Assembly: GCA_017307785.1 (NCBI GenBank)
Contig: JAFKGI010000008.1
Coordinates: 124,001-188,000, forward strand
Direction: 5' to 3'
Origin: Vulcanimicrobiota bacterium
Lineage (GTDB): Bacteria; Vulcanimicrobiota; Xenobia; Xenobiales; JADMJV01
DNA: 64,000 nucleotides
Below are positions 45,654-54,657 of the stretch, piece after piece (the stretch's first letter is position 1; each line of letters starts with the position of its first letter). The position numbers were made by a program, and so were the translations under genes. Below the pieces are notes generated by a model. That model did no database searches. It was given only the letters and a program-made list of their open reading frames with translations, and was not told the DNA's origin.

Positions 45654-47459
45654 GAGGCGCACAGGATGTTTTGGAGTAAAATCCTCGACCAGTGTCGGGC
45701 TGTCCAAGAGTTGAGACAGGGACAATAGCCCGCCACCTTCCCGCCCCGGTCGGCTCAATGCGTAGTTCAGGCGGCCCGGAGGCAGACGTCTTGTCTTTCC
45801 TGATTGCCCGCGCATCCAAAGGCAAAGCAGTGCCGCATAATGCTCCAAATGGCTCTTGCTTGGCGACATCTGCTGCAACTGGTCGAGCCAAGGGTCCACT
45901 CTCGTCAAAATCGCCTGACGGAGTTCATCCAGAATGGACTTCTGGGCCGACTCCAGCGTTCCGTCGTAACTCCCGTCTAGCGTGATCATCAAGCTAACCG
46001 GCACCGGGAATAGCGGTTTGTGGTCGCTCCAGAAGCGCTCGCCGTTGCGGTTTAAGACCAGAAAATTGTCTCCCCAGTGACGAGGCAGGACCACGGTCGC
46101 TTCCCACGTCTCGCTCCCCACCACAAAGCGCTCAAACGGTTCGAATGAGACGTCTTCTTTGTTGTTGGCAGCCAAACACCAGGGCGTGGCGTCCACCACC
46201 GGCACTTTGAGCAGCCGGCTCAGTTTCTTGAGATTGTTACGCTCCGGGTGGAGCAGGGGTCGATCGTGTAGACTCGCCTGTCGACCGGTATGCAGAGCCG
46301 GAAAGCGCACCAGACTCTCCCTGAGCTCTCGCAAGGTCAGGCTGCTTCCGTCGCCCAGCAGCAGCAGTGGCATAGGCTCCAGAGCGGTCAGCAAGGTCTG
46401 GTGGTTGGACGATAGATTCAGGCGGTTGAGGAACTCTCGCAAGAAGGCGACCAGCTCCTCACTCAACTTGCCCGGGTCGAGCTGATAGATCCAGGCGGCC
46501 GTCGCTTCCAGCACCCACTGACGCCCCGTTTCGATACGCTGGCGCAGGCGCTGATTTTGCACCACGTGCTGGCGTGAGGCGTCCAGATCCAGGCTGTCGG
46601 TATTGAGCACACCGTGAAAGCAGACCACCTGTCCGTTCAGGTGATGGCGGGCCAGGATCAGGCCTCGGTAGACCAGCAGAATCTGGCTGGCTCGCGGGTC
46701 GCCCGGCAGGATCAGGCAACGCAAACTGGTGCGGGCCCGCGTTTTGCGCTGATGGCAGAACAGCCCCTCGGAACCGGGGAAGTCGGGCAGTCCCAGGCCG
46801 GGGATGGGCGACTGGATGTAGAGGGTGGCCAGCGTGGCCGGCGGCAGAGTGGGCGGGTCCAGCTCGTAGCTGGAGCGCCACTGGCCTTTCTTCTCTTCGA
46901 AGAGAATGGGGGACGGCGACCAGCGCGTGCGCGCCTGCAGAATCTGCAGGTCGGTGGCCGAGGCCCAATGGCGGGTAAACCAGCGCCACCAGTCGCTCAG
47001 CGACGAGGGACGCTGCAGCCGTAACTCCCAACCCGGAGTGGGCACCGGCACCGGCTGCGTTTTCCATTCGCCCCCCTCGAACCAACCGCGCCGGTCGCCG
47101 GCCAGGATTTCCAAGGCCGTGCAAAACTTGGGGAAGAGGCTGTTGAAGGCCAGCCCCAGCTCGCGCAGCAGGGCCGGTTGATCCTTGCGAAACAGATCGC
47201 GCATCAGATGCTCCAACTGGGCCGGCGCCGGGGGAGCGGCGTCGCACTCGAGGGTCCAGGCCGTGCGCGAACATCCCACCTTGACCTGGGTGGCGCCCCC
47301 CAACAGGGCCGCCGCGATCACCGCCAGCAGCGCCTCGGACGAACGCGAAAAACGGCTTTCGGCCAGCTTCTCACGGGCTTTGGAGGCGTCCAGGGTGATG
47401 CGCCCGTGCGAATCCAGATCGCCTTCCTCGACCAATTGCTGCAGGAAATCGTCCAGCAT
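45636..47459 (-). CDS. Divergent HSP90/HtpG-related protein
   Basis: A 607-residue cytosolic protein. The clearest link to HSP90 is VCFHGVLNTDSLDLDASRQ followed by HVVQNQRLRQRI, matching the HtpG middle-domain motif G-V-V-D-S-x-D-L-P-L-N-x-S-R. The N-terminus (ASKAREKLAESRFSRSSEALLAVIAAALLGGA) may replace the GHKL ATPase domain, but the classic NxxDA, DNGxGM and GxxG motifs are not seen, so ATP binding is doubtful. The ATG at 47459 follows GGAAG. It is separated by 60 bp from the divergent transporter operon. Family assignment is moderate. Confidence 0.5.
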   Translation of the reverse strand: MLDDFLQQLVEEGDLDSHGRITLDASKAREKLAESRFSRSSEALLAVIAAALLGGATQVKVGCSRTAWTLECDAAPPAPAQLEHLMRDLFRKDQPALLRELGLAFNSLFPKFCTALEILAGDRRGWFEGGEWKTQPVPVPTPGWELRLQRPSSLSDWWRWFTRHWASATDLQILQARTRWSPSPILFEEKKGQWRSSYELDPPTLPPATLATLYIQSPIPGLGLPDFPGSEGLFCHQRKTRARTSLRCLILPGDPRASQILLVYRGLILARHHLNGQVVCFHGVLNTDSLDLDASRQHVVQNQRLRQRIETGRQWVLEATAAWIYQLDPGKLSEELVAFLREFLNRLNLSSNHQTLLTALEPMPLLLLGDGSSLTLRELRESLVRFPALHTGRQASLHDRPLLHPERNNLKKLSRLLKVPVVDATPWCLAANNKEDVSFEPFERFVVGSETWEATVVLPRHWGDNFLVLNRNGERFWSDHKPLFPVPVSLMITLDGSYDGTLESAQKSILDELRQAILTRVDPWLDQLQQMSPSKSHLEHYAALLCLWMRGQSGKTRRLPPGRLNYALSRPGREGGGLLSLSQLLDSPTLVEDFTPKHPVRLLAEWL

Positions 47460-47519
47460 ACAATGCTTCCTTTCCAGGGTCACAGGAAAGCTCCGCCCTA
47501 GTTTGAATGAACCACCCCC

Positions 47520-49673
47520 ATGCGGGGACCTAAATGGCTAGTTTTTTTCACGGCCGGCGCTTTGATCGGCTGCAGCCAGCCCGCCTCCCAAGAAGGCGGA
47601 GAAGTCATTCGCCTGGTCTCCAGTTTGCCCCTGACCGGCAGTTCACGCACCCAGTCCGAGACCATGTCCAAAGGCATGATTATGGCCCTGGAGGAAGCTC
47701 ACTATCGGGTGGGTCCGTATAAAATCGACTATCTGAGTTGGGATGACGCCACCGCTCAGGCCGGCACCTGGGAAGCGGGCAAGGAAAAGGAAAACGCCCA
47801 GCGGGCCGCCGCCGATCCCGACGTGATGGCCTACCTGGGCACCTACAATAGCGGCGCTTCCAAGGTCTCCATCCCCATCCTCAATCAGGCGGACCTGGTG
47901 CAGGTTTGTCCGGCCGCCACCTATCCGGGCCTGACCAAGCCCGGCACCGGCGAAGCCAACGAGCCCGGGATTTACTACCCCAAAGGCTTCCGGAATTTCT
48001 GTCGAGTGGTTCCGGCCGACGATCTGCAGGGCGCGGCCGGCGCCTGGTGGGCCCAGTCGCTGGGCGTGAAAAAGGTCTACATCCTGGACGATAAAGAGCT
48101 CTACGGCAAAGGCCTGGCCAATGTCTTCGAAAAGAGCTGCAAAGAGCGCCACATCGAGGTGCTCGGCCATGAAGGCATCGACTCCAAGGCTCCCGATTAC
48201 CGGGCGGTGGTCAACAAGATCCGCGAAGCCGGGGCCGAGCTGGTCTACTTCGGCGGCATCACCCAGAACGGCTCCGGGAAAATCGTCAAAGACCTGCGCG
48301 ACTCGGGCAGCAATGCCTATTTCATGGGTCCTGACGCCAACAAAGAGTCGGCCTTTTTGGAAGCCGCCGGTCCAGCCGCGGAAGGCGCCCTGATCACCCT
48401 GGGCGGGTTGCCTCCCGAGCAGATGAACGACGAAGCCAAGGCCTGGTATGCCCGCTACCGTCAACGCTTCCAGAGCGAGCCCGAGGCCTACGCCATCTAT
48501 TCCTACGAGGCCATGCAGGTTACCTTGAAGGCCATTGCCCGGGTGGGCGTCAAGGACCGCACCAAGATTCGCGAAGCCATCATGTCCACCAAGGACTACC
48601 ATGGCGTCCTGGGCGACTGGAGCTTTGACAAGAATGGCGACACCACCATTACTTCGATGTCCGGCTACGAGGTGGTGGGCGGCAAATTCGAGTTCTCGGC
48701 CGCCCTGGCCCCGGCCACTCCGCCCGAGAAGCTGACGCTCAAGGGCAAAAAGGGTGAGCAGGCGGCCGGCGGAGCCAATGCTTTCCAGATTTTCCTGGAG
48801 CAGCTGCTCAGCGGCCTGGCCAACGGCAGCCTGATCGCGGTGGTGGCCCTGGGCTACACGCTGGTCTACGGCCTGGTGGAGCTGATCAATTTCGCTCACG
48901 GCGACGTGTTTATGATGGGCGCCATGGCCGCCCTCACCGGGGTGACCGCCATCGGGGGCACCTGGGGCATTCCGCTGGTGCTGGTGGGCGCCATGGGTTT
49001 CTCGGCCCTTCTCAACGGGTTCATCGATCAAGTAGCCTACCGTCGTTTGCGCGGCAAGCCTCGTCTGGTCCCGTTGATTACGGCTATCGGCGTGTCCTTC
49101 GTGCTGATGAATCTGGGCGGTTATTGGAAAGGCTGGGCCCCGGTCTTCTTTCCCGATCTGCTGGGCAAGCACGACGTCAACTTGCTGGGCGACAACATTC
49201 ACTTCAAGCTCAGTCAGCTGATCGTCATTCTGGTGGCCGTGCCCCTGATGGCCGGTCTGCACTTCTTCATTCACTACACCAAGCTGGGCAAAGCCATGCG
49301 GGCAACCGCCCAGAACCCCCAGGCCGCCCGTCTGATGGGGATCGACGTCAACCGCACCATCGCGGCCGCTTTCTGGATGGGCGGCGCGCTGGCCGGCGCG
49401 GCCGGCTGTCTTTACGGCTTCTACAATCACCAGGTGCGCTTTGACCTGGGCTTTCGCCAGGGTCTGAACGCCTTTACGGCGGCCGTGCTGGGCGGTATCG
49501 GCAACGTGCGCGGAGCCATGTTGGGCGGTTTGATCATCGGCGTGGTGGAAGCGCTGACCGCCTATTACTGGTCCCAGGCGGTGGCCCCGGCGGTGGTTTT
49601 CGGCGTGCTCATCGCCATCATTCTGGTGCGCCCGGCCGGTCTGCTGGGCTCCAACCTGCCGGAGAAGGTATGA
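47520..49673 (+). CDS. Branched-chain amino acid ABC transporter: binding protein fused to LivH permease
   Basis: A 717-residue fusion. The N-terminus has a lipobox (LIGC, Cys18). Residues ~30-395 form a type I periplasmic binding protein (IRLVSSLPLTGSSRTQSE, YLGTYNSGASKVSIPIL, FCRVVPADDLQGAAGA, VYFGGITQNGSGKIV). After a short Gly/Lys linker, ~418-717 is a complete LivH-type permease (LISLL-like start NGSLIAVVALGYTLVYG, INFAHGDVFMMGA, MRATAQNPQAARLMGID, AVLGGIGNVRGAMLGG). The two are normally separate genes (livJ, livH). The fusion tethers the receptor to its channel. It heads a four-gene operon joined by 4-bp overlaps. Confidence 0.92.
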   Translation: MRGPKWLVFFTAGALIGCSQPASQEGGEVIRLVSSLPLTGSSRTQSETMSKGMIMALEEAHYRVGPYKIDYLSWDDATAQAGTWEAGKEKENAQRAAADPDVMAYLGTYNSGASKVSIPILNQADLVQVCPAATYPGLTKPGTGEANEPGIYYPKGFRNFCRVVPADDLQGAAGAWWAQSLGVKKVYILDDKELYGKGLANVFEKSCKERHIEVLGHEGIDSKAPDYRAVVNKIREAGAELVYFGGITQNGSGKIVKDLRDSGSNAYFMGPDANKESAFLEAAGPAAEGALITLGGLPPEQMNDEAKAWYARYRQRFQSEPEAYAIYSYEAMQVTLKAIARVGVKDRTKIREAIMSTKDYHGVLGDWSFDKNGDTTITSMSGYEVVGGKFEFSAALAPATPPEKLTLKGKKGEQAAGGANAFQIFLEQLLSGLANGSLIAVVALGYTLVYGLVELINFAHGDVFMMGAMAALTGVTAIGGTWGIPLVLVGAMGFSALLNGFIDQVAYRRLRGKPRLVPLITAIGVSFVLMNLGGYWKGWAPVFFPDLLGKHDVNLLGDNIHFKLSQLIVILVAVPLMAGLHFFIHYTKLGKAMRATAQNPQAARLMGIDVNRTIAAAFWMGGALAGAAGCLYGFYNHQVRFDLGFRQGLNAFTAAVLGGIGNVRGAMLGGLIIGVVEALTAYYWSQAVAPAVVFGVLIAIILVRPAGLLGSNLPEKV

Positions 49674-50683
49674 AGGCGCTACTGCTCCTCGCCCTGCTTT
49701 TGCCGGCCATGAACGCGGCCGTGCACGGCAGCATTTTGCCCGCCTGCTGCCAGGTGCTGGTCTATCTGATGCTGGCGCAAGGCCTGAATCTGGTGGTCGG
49801 CTATGCCGGTCTCTTGCATCTGGGCTACGCCGCCTTTTTCGCCGTGGGCGCTTTCTCCATGGCCTATCTGACCAGTCCTCAGAGCCCTTTGGGCTTGCAG
49901 TGGTCCTTTTATCTGGCTCTGCCCCTGAGCGTGCTCTTCACCCTGCTGGTGGGGGCCCTGCTGGCCTGGCCCACTCTCAAGCTGCGCGGGGATTACCTGG
50001 CCATCGTCACCATGGGCTTCGGGCTGATGCTTGATCCCCTGATGCGCAACTACGATGACGCAACCAAAGCCATCACGGGAATGGCCGCTATCGCCACACC
50101 CCTGGCCGGAATGAGCACCGAAGCCTGGTATTATCTGATGCTGGTCGGCGTGCTGCTGTGCGTGGGCCTGGCCTACCAGGTGCGCCATTCCAGTCTGGGA
50201 CGGGCGCTGCGGGCCATCCGCGAAGACTCGGTGGCGGCTGAGGCTTGCGGCATTTCGCTGGCTCGCACCAAGCTCCAGGTGCTCACTCTGGGGGCGGCTG
50301 TGGCCGGTCTGGCGGGTGCCCTCTATGCTTCCTATATCGGGACGCTGAATCTGGCCTTTCCTTTCGACTTCAACGGCTCGATCATGGTGCTGGCCATGGT
50401 CATCCTGGGCGGGGTGGGCAGCATTCGCGGCGCGCTGGTGGGCGGACTGGCTTTGGGAGTGCTCAACTTGATTTGCATCCCCAAGCTGATCGATGTGGTC
50501 CAGGTACACGTCCAACCGATGCTGGCCCGAGCCCTCTCGGACAGCCCGGCCTTGTGGGCCCAGATCGAGCCCTGGCTGGATCTTTCCAAGGCCCAGTTCC
50601 TGATGTTCGGTCTGACGCTGGTGATGATGATGCTGATGCGACCCGAGGGAATCATTCCCGAAGAGCCGGTGAGCTACCAGTGA
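49670..50683 (+). CDS. livM: Branched-chain amino acid ABC transporter permease
   Basis: A 337-residue integral membrane protein with about eight to ten hydrophobic segments. LNLVVGYAGLLHLGYAAFFAVGA, LRGDYLAIVTMGFG, SLGRALRAIREDSVAAEACGI and MVILGGVGSIRGALVGG are standard LivM signatures; the last two include the ATPase-contacting loop. It pairs with the LivH half of the preceding fusion to form the channel. ATGA overlap upstream and GTGA overlap downstream show coupled translation. Confidence 0.95.
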   Translation: MKALLLLALLLPAMNAAVHGSILPACCQVLVYLMLAQGLNLVVGYAGLLHLGYAAFFAVGAFSMAYLTSPQSPLGLQWSFYLALPLSVLFTLLVGALLAWPTLKLRGDYLAIVTMGFGLMLDPLMRNYDDATKAITGMAAIATPLAGMSTEAWYYLMLVGVLLCVGLAYQVRHSSLGRALRAIREDSVAAEACGISLARTKLQVLTLGAAVAGLAGALYASYIGTLNLAFPFDFNGSIMVLAMVILGGVGSIRGALVGGLALGVLNLICIPKLIDVVQVHVQPMLARALSDSPALWAQIEPWLDLSKAQFLMFGLTLVMMMLMRPEGIIPEEPVSYQ

Positions 50684-51444
50684 GTCTACTGGAAGCCCAG
50701 AAAGTCACCCGTCGCTTCGGCGGTCTGACGGCCGTCAGCGCAGTCGACTTTCGCCTGGAGCCCGGCATCGTGGCTTCGGTCATCGGTCCCAACGGCGCCG
50801 GTAAGACCACCTTTTTTAACCTGCTGGCCGGAGTTTACGAGCCTTCCGAGGGAACGCTGCTTTTTCAGGGGCAGCCGCTGGTGGGCCTGACCACCCATCA
50901 AATCGTGCGCCGCGGTCTGGCCCGGACTTTCCAGAACATTCGTCTCTTCGGGCCCATGAGCGTGCTCGAGAATTTGCTTATCGGTATGCACACCCAGAGG
51001 AAAACCAGCGTGCTCAGTCAGTGGTTGAACACGCCGGCCGCTCGAGCCGAGGAGCGGGCGGCTCGCCAGAAGTGCCTGGAAACCCTCGAATTTGTGGGCC
51101 TCCAGGACGATGCCCACAAGGCCGCCAACAGTCTGCCCTATGGGCATCAGCGCCTCATCGAGATCGCCCGGGCGCTGGCCAGTGATCCCAAGCTGCTGCT
51201 GCTGGACGAGCCGGCCGCCGGCATGAATCCCAGCGAAACCCACGAGCTCACCCAGCTGATCGGTCGTATTCGCGAGAAGGGCATCACCGTGCTGCTGATC
51301 GAGCACGACATCAAGCTGGTCATGGAGATTTCCCAACAGGTGATGGTGCTCGATCACGGTCACAAGATTTCGGAAGGCACCCCCGAGCAGGTGAGCAAGG
51401 ACCCGAGAGTCATCGAAGCCTACCTGGGAGCCCTCGAAGAATGA
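50680..51444 (+). CDS. livG: Branched-chain amino acid ABC transporter ATPase
   Basis: A 254-residue ATPase: Walker A GPNGAGKTTFF, the LivG-specific GLARTFQNIRLFGPMSVLEN, signature LPYGHQRLIEIARAL (LSYG-type instead of LSGG), Walker B LLLLDEPAAGMNP, H-loop LIEHDIKLV, and the C-terminal VIEAYLG typical of LivG. The GTG at 50680 overlaps the livM stop. It works as a heterodimer with LivF on the cytosolic face. Confidence 0.95.
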   Translation: MSLLEAQKVTRRFGGLTAVSAVDFRLEPGIVASVIGPNGAGKTTFFNLLAGVYEPSEGTLLFQGQPLVGLTTHQIVRRGLARTFQNIRLFGPMSVLENLLIGMHTQRKTSVLSQWLNTPAARAEERAARQKCLETLEFVGLQDDAHKAANSLPYGHQRLIEIARALASDPKLLLLDEPAAGMNPSETHELTQLIGRIREKGITVLLIEHDIKLVMEISQQVMVLDHGHKISEGTPEQVSKDPRVIEAYLGALEE

Positions 51445-52148
51445 GCGCCCTGCTGGAGTTGCGCGGCGTCAGCGCCGCTTACGGCGCCGTTAAAGCGTTG
51501 CACGATGTCAGCCTGACGGTCGAGCCGGGTCAGGTGGTCACCCTGATCGGAGCCAACGGCGCCGGCAAGAGCACCTGCCTCAAGGTCATCACCGGTCTGC
51601 TGCCCGCCAGCCAGGGCCAGGTGCTCTGGCAGGGCCGGGATCTGGGCGCGATGCCCGCTCACAAACGGGTGGGCGAGGGGATCGCCATGTCCCCCGAAGG
51701 CCGCCAAGTGTTTCCCCGCATGACGATTCTGGAGAACCTGGAGATGGGGGCATTCACTCGCAACGACGATTTTAAGCCCGACCTGGAAAGAGTCTTTGGC
51801 TTGTTTCCCATTCTCAAGGACCGCATCGCCCAAACGGCCGGCACGCTTTCCGGCGGTGAGCAGCAGATGCTGGCCATCGGCCGCGCCTTGATGAGCAAGC
51901 CCCGGTTGCTCATCCTGGATGAGCCTTCGCTGGGGTTGGCCCCCTTGATCGTCAAGCAGATTTTCTCCATCATCCGCGAGATCCGCGAACTGGGCCTGGC
52001 CGTGCTGCTGGTCGAGCAGAACGCTCGCCAGGCTCTGCAGGTGGCCGATTTCGGCTATGTTTTTGAAGTGGGCCGAGCCGTGCTGAGCGGGCCGGCCGCC
52101 GACCTGGCCACCAATCCTGAAGTGCAGAAGGCTTACCTGGGACTTTGA
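51441..52148 (+). CDS. livF: Branched-chain amino acid ABC transporter ATPase
   Basis: A 235-residue ATPase: Walker A GANGAGKSTCL, GIAMSPEGRQVFPRMTILENLEMGA (LivF hallmark), signature LSGGEQQMLAIGRAL, Walker B LLILDEPSLGLAP, and the H-loop replaced by LVEQNARQAL as in the family. It ends KAYLGL. It overlaps livG by 4 bp and the SPOUT methyltransferase start (TTGA) by 4 bp, so the operon continues into that gene. Confidence 0.95.
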   Translation: MSALLELRGVSAAYGAVKALHDVSLTVEPGQVVTLIGANGAGKSTCLKVITGLLPASQGQVLWQGRDLGAMPAHKRVGEGIAMSPEGRQVFPRMTILENLEMGAFTRNDDFKPDLERVFGLFPILKDRIAQTAGTLSGGEQQMLAIGRALMSKPRLLILDEPSLGLAPLIVKQIFSIIREIRELGLAVLLVEQNARQALQVADFGYVFEVGRAVLSGPAADLATNPEVQKAYLGL

Positions 52149-52663
52149 CGCGCGAACCTTATTACTCCGATGACTCCGGCCTGCCGCCGGAGCGCTTGCC
52201 GATTCATGTAGTGCTCGACAACGTGCGCAGCGCCTTCAACGTGGGCTCCATCTTCCGCACCGCCGATGCGGCCGGTATTGGCTGCATTCACCTGTGTGGC
52301 ATCACTTGCTGGCCGCCTCATCCCAAGCTGGAAAAGACCTCGCTGGGAGCTCATCAATACGTGCCCTGGAAGCGCCACGAGAGCACCGAGGAGGCCCTGC
52401 GATGGCTGCGCTCTCAGGGCATTCCCATCGTGGTCCTGGAGACCCGCGATGACGCTCAGGTGATGGGCGAATTTGTCTGGCCTACCCCGGTGGCGTTGGT
52501 TCTGGGCCATGAGGTGGTGGGGGTCTCTGAGGAAGTCATGGGAATGGCCGACATCTTCCTGCGCATCCCCATGTTCGGCATCAAGAACTCGCTGAACGTG
52601 GCCAGCGCCTTTGCGGTGGTGGCCTATGATGTCGTTCGCGGGGCTAAGGAAACCAGCGCCTGA
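52145..52663 (+). CDS. SPOUT (TrmH/SpoU) RNA methyltransferase
   Basis: A 172-residue catalytic-only SPOUT protein without the N-terminal RNA-binding domain: motif 1 VLDNVRSAFNVGSIFRTADA, motif 2 ALVLGHEVVGVS, motif 3 IPMFGIKNSLNVASAFAVVAYD. It likely methylates a tRNA or rRNA ribose. Short TrmH-like proteins of this type often have unknown targets. The TTG start overlaps the livF stop, so it is read from the transporter mRNA, an odd pairing. The last 20 bp overlap the convergent kinase gene. Confidence 0.88.
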   Translation: MTREPYYSDDSGLPPERLPIHVVLDNVRSAFNVGSIFRTADAAGIGCIHLCGITCWPPHPKLEKTSLGAHQYVPWKRHESTEEALRWLRSQGIPIVVLETRDDAQVMGEFVWPTPVALVLGHEVVGVSEEVMGMADIFLRIPMFGIKNSLNVASAFAVVAYDVVRGAKETSA

Positions 52664-53861
52664 AGCGACCGCGCCGCACCCGCACCCGTTCCTCTTCCAC
52701 AATCGGTTGCGGAGTCGGGTGAGGCTGATACGTCGGATAGTTGCTGACCCCCAGGCTGGGACGAATCTCGGCCGGTGCCACCCGTTTGGGTGGGGGAGGG
52801 GCGACTACCGGCTCGGGCGGAATTTCCTCGGCCATCTGCACGGGAGCGGTCGTGGGCATGGACGGAGCGGGCTCTTCCACCGGAGCCGACGGAACCAGGT
52901 GCTGCGGGGCGACCGCCTGGGCTGGCGGTGAGGGAGTGGGGCTTGGGGTCGTGGGTCCTTCCGCGCGTCCCAGCAGAGTGCCCAGACCAAGCGCCACCAC
53001 AATGGCTGCGGCCGTGGCATAGCCTTGCCAGCGGCTCTTTGGGGAATCCACGTAGATCACGTGAGACTCCTGAGGTTCCGCCTCGACGGCGCGCGTTCCC
53101 TGACGCAGATAGAGCTTGAGAGCTTCCGCCATTTCTCTGGCGCTGGCGTAGCGCTCTTGAGCCTTCAGGCGGGTGGCCCGTTGCACAATCGGGCGCAGTC
53201 CGGGCGCAATCGACTTCCATTGAGCGTCGGGCTTGAGCAGGTCGGGGTCCTGACCGGTGAGCAACTGCATCATGGTGGCCCCGACCGAGTAGAGGTCGGA
53301 GCGGGCATCGGCTCGACCCACCGACTGCTCGGGCGCGCAGTAGCCCAGGGTTCCTACCGCCGTCTGGGTGGCGCCGCAGGCGCTTCGAGCCAGTCCGAAG
53401 TCGACCAGCCTGATTTGACCGCTGCGGCGATCGCGCAGGATGTTGGAAGGTTTGATATCGCGGTGGATCATGGGAGGGGAGTGGCTGTGCAGGTAGTCGA
53501 GCACCGCCAGCAGCTCCAGCATGTCCGAGGCGACCTGCTCCGGTGCCAGGGGCGCGCCTTTCTCGACCAGTTCGTCAAAGAGACTCTGGCCCCGCACCAG
53601 ATCCATGACCAGGTAGTGTTTGCCGCGGAGCCGGAAGAAGTCGCGCACTCGAGGGATGGCGGGATGGTCGAGCTCCGCCAGCGCTTTCATTTCTTGTTCG
53701 AAGCGGGTCTGGAAGTAGAGCACGTTTTGCTTGTCCTCCAGGATCTCTTTGACGGCGCAGGGTGAGTCGGCCAGTTTGGTGTCTTTGGCTTCGTAGACGG
53801 CTCCCATGCCCCCGCTTTTGATGATTTCCACAATCTCGTAGCGTCCATGAAGTAGCAGCAT
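52644..53861 (-). CDS. Membrane-anchored eukaryote-like Ser/Thr protein kinase with Pro-rich exterior
   Basis: A 405-residue protein. The N-terminal kinase domain (~8-265) is complete: SGGMGAVYEAKD loop, AVKE (Lys38), HRDIKPSN (Asp135), DFG (Asp154), GTLGYCAPEQ and SDLYSVGATMMQLLTG. A single membrane segment follows at ~285-302 (ATAAAIVVALGLGTLLG). The outside tail is Pro/Ala-rich and ends in a basic cluster (RVRVRRGRFRRW), which could contact the wall or envelope polyanions. Unlike the kinase at 8775-10496 it is an RD kinase. It precedes the F420 operon on the same strand's downstream side without sharing it. Confidence 0.9.
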   Translation of the reverse strand: MLLLHGRYEIVEIIKSGGMGAVYEAKDTKLADSPCAVKEILEDKQNVLYFQTRFEQEMKALAELDHPAIPRVRDFFRLRGKHYLVMDLVRGQSLFDELVEKGAPLAPEQVASDMLELLAVLDYLHSHSPPMIHRDIKPSNILRDRRSGQIRLVDFGLARSACGATQTAVGTLGYCAPEQSVGRADARSDLYSVGATMMQLLTGQDPDLLKPDAQWKSIAPGLRPIVQRATRLKAQERYASAREMAEALKLYLRQGTRAVEAEPQESHVIYVDSPKSRWQGYATAAAIVVALGLGTLLGRAEGPTTPSPTPSPPAQAVAPQHLVPSAPVEEPAPSMPTTAPVQMAEEIPPEPVVAPPPPKRVAPAEIRPSLGVSNYPTYQPHPTPQPIVEEERVRVRRGRFRRWFP

Positions 53862-53910
53862 CTACCGTTCAACCTCGGGCTTCCCTAAAAGTTGCTTCCT
53901 GAGGATTATA

Positions 53911-54657
53911 TTATCGGAAGAAGTCTTGATCGAGGGGGCGGATCAAGGATTTTGAACTCGGATTTTCCATGGGCTTCCAGTCGAAGCCTCGCACCAGGGC
54001 GGCCGGAACTCCGTCGGTTTTGCCCATGACCAGTTCGGCTGCGGCACAAATGGCGTCGGCCGAACCCATGATGCTGGCCTCCAGCGGATAGCCGTGAGGG
54101 TCATCCTGGCCGCGATAGTCGGTAAACGGGTCCATGGCGGCCACGCCAATGGCTACGTTGATGATACCGATGCGCCAGGCCCGGCCGAAAGAATCGGAGA
54201 TGAGCACCGGCAGCGTGAAACCCAGGCTTTGTGACAGGCTAGAACTCAGGCCGCGCGCTGAAGCATCGGGATCGTCCGGAAGACAGCACACGGTTTCGCC
54301 CGGACTATTGGACCGATCCACTCCGGCGTTGGCGCAGACCAGGCCGTGGCGAGTGCGCGAGACGATAATGCCGTGTTCCATGCGCAGGATGCCGGCCGAT
54401 TCGCGCAGGACGACCTCGATCTGGCGCGCATCTTTTTTCCACTTTTCGGCCCACTGGCGCGCCCATTCTGAAGGTTCCACGGTGGTCAGGTCGACCACCC
54501 GGCCCTCGGCTTTGCTGACGATTTTGTGGGTCACCACCAGCACGTCCCCGGCCTGAGCCAGTTCTCTTAGCGAGGGGAGCATTTTCTCGGCCAGTGGGTC
54601 GCCGGAGCGGATTTCGGGGATGCCCGAGACGGGCCAGAGACTTACCGATGCTGGCAT
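53911..54657 (-). CDS. cofE: Coenzyme F420-0:L-glutamate ligase
   Basis: CofE adds gamma-linked glutamates to F420-0 using GTP. The 248 residues show the family features: PVSGIPEIRSGDPLA, GDVLVVTHKIVSKAEG (binding of the GTP/metal region), HGLVCANAGVDRSN, ISDSFGRAWRIGIINVAIG and DYRGQDDPHGYPL. The ATG at 54657 overlaps the end of cofC by 16 bp; an in-frame TTG at 54672 is possible. It lacks the C-terminal reductase domain of actinobacterial FbiB. With cofC and cofD it forms a compact F420 operon. Confidence 0.93.
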   Translation of the reverse strand: MPASVSLWPVSGIPEIRSGDPLAEKMLPSLRELAQAGDVLVVTHKIVSKAEGRVVDLTTVEPSEWARQWAEKWKKDARQIEVVLRESAGILRMEHGIIVSRTRHGLVCANAGVDRSNSPGETVCCLPDDPDASARGLSSSLSQSLGFTLPVLISDSFGRAWRIGIINVAIGVAAMDPFTDYRGQDDPHGYPLEASIMGSADAICAAAELVMGKTDGVPAALVRGFDWKPMENPSSKSLIRPLDQDFFR

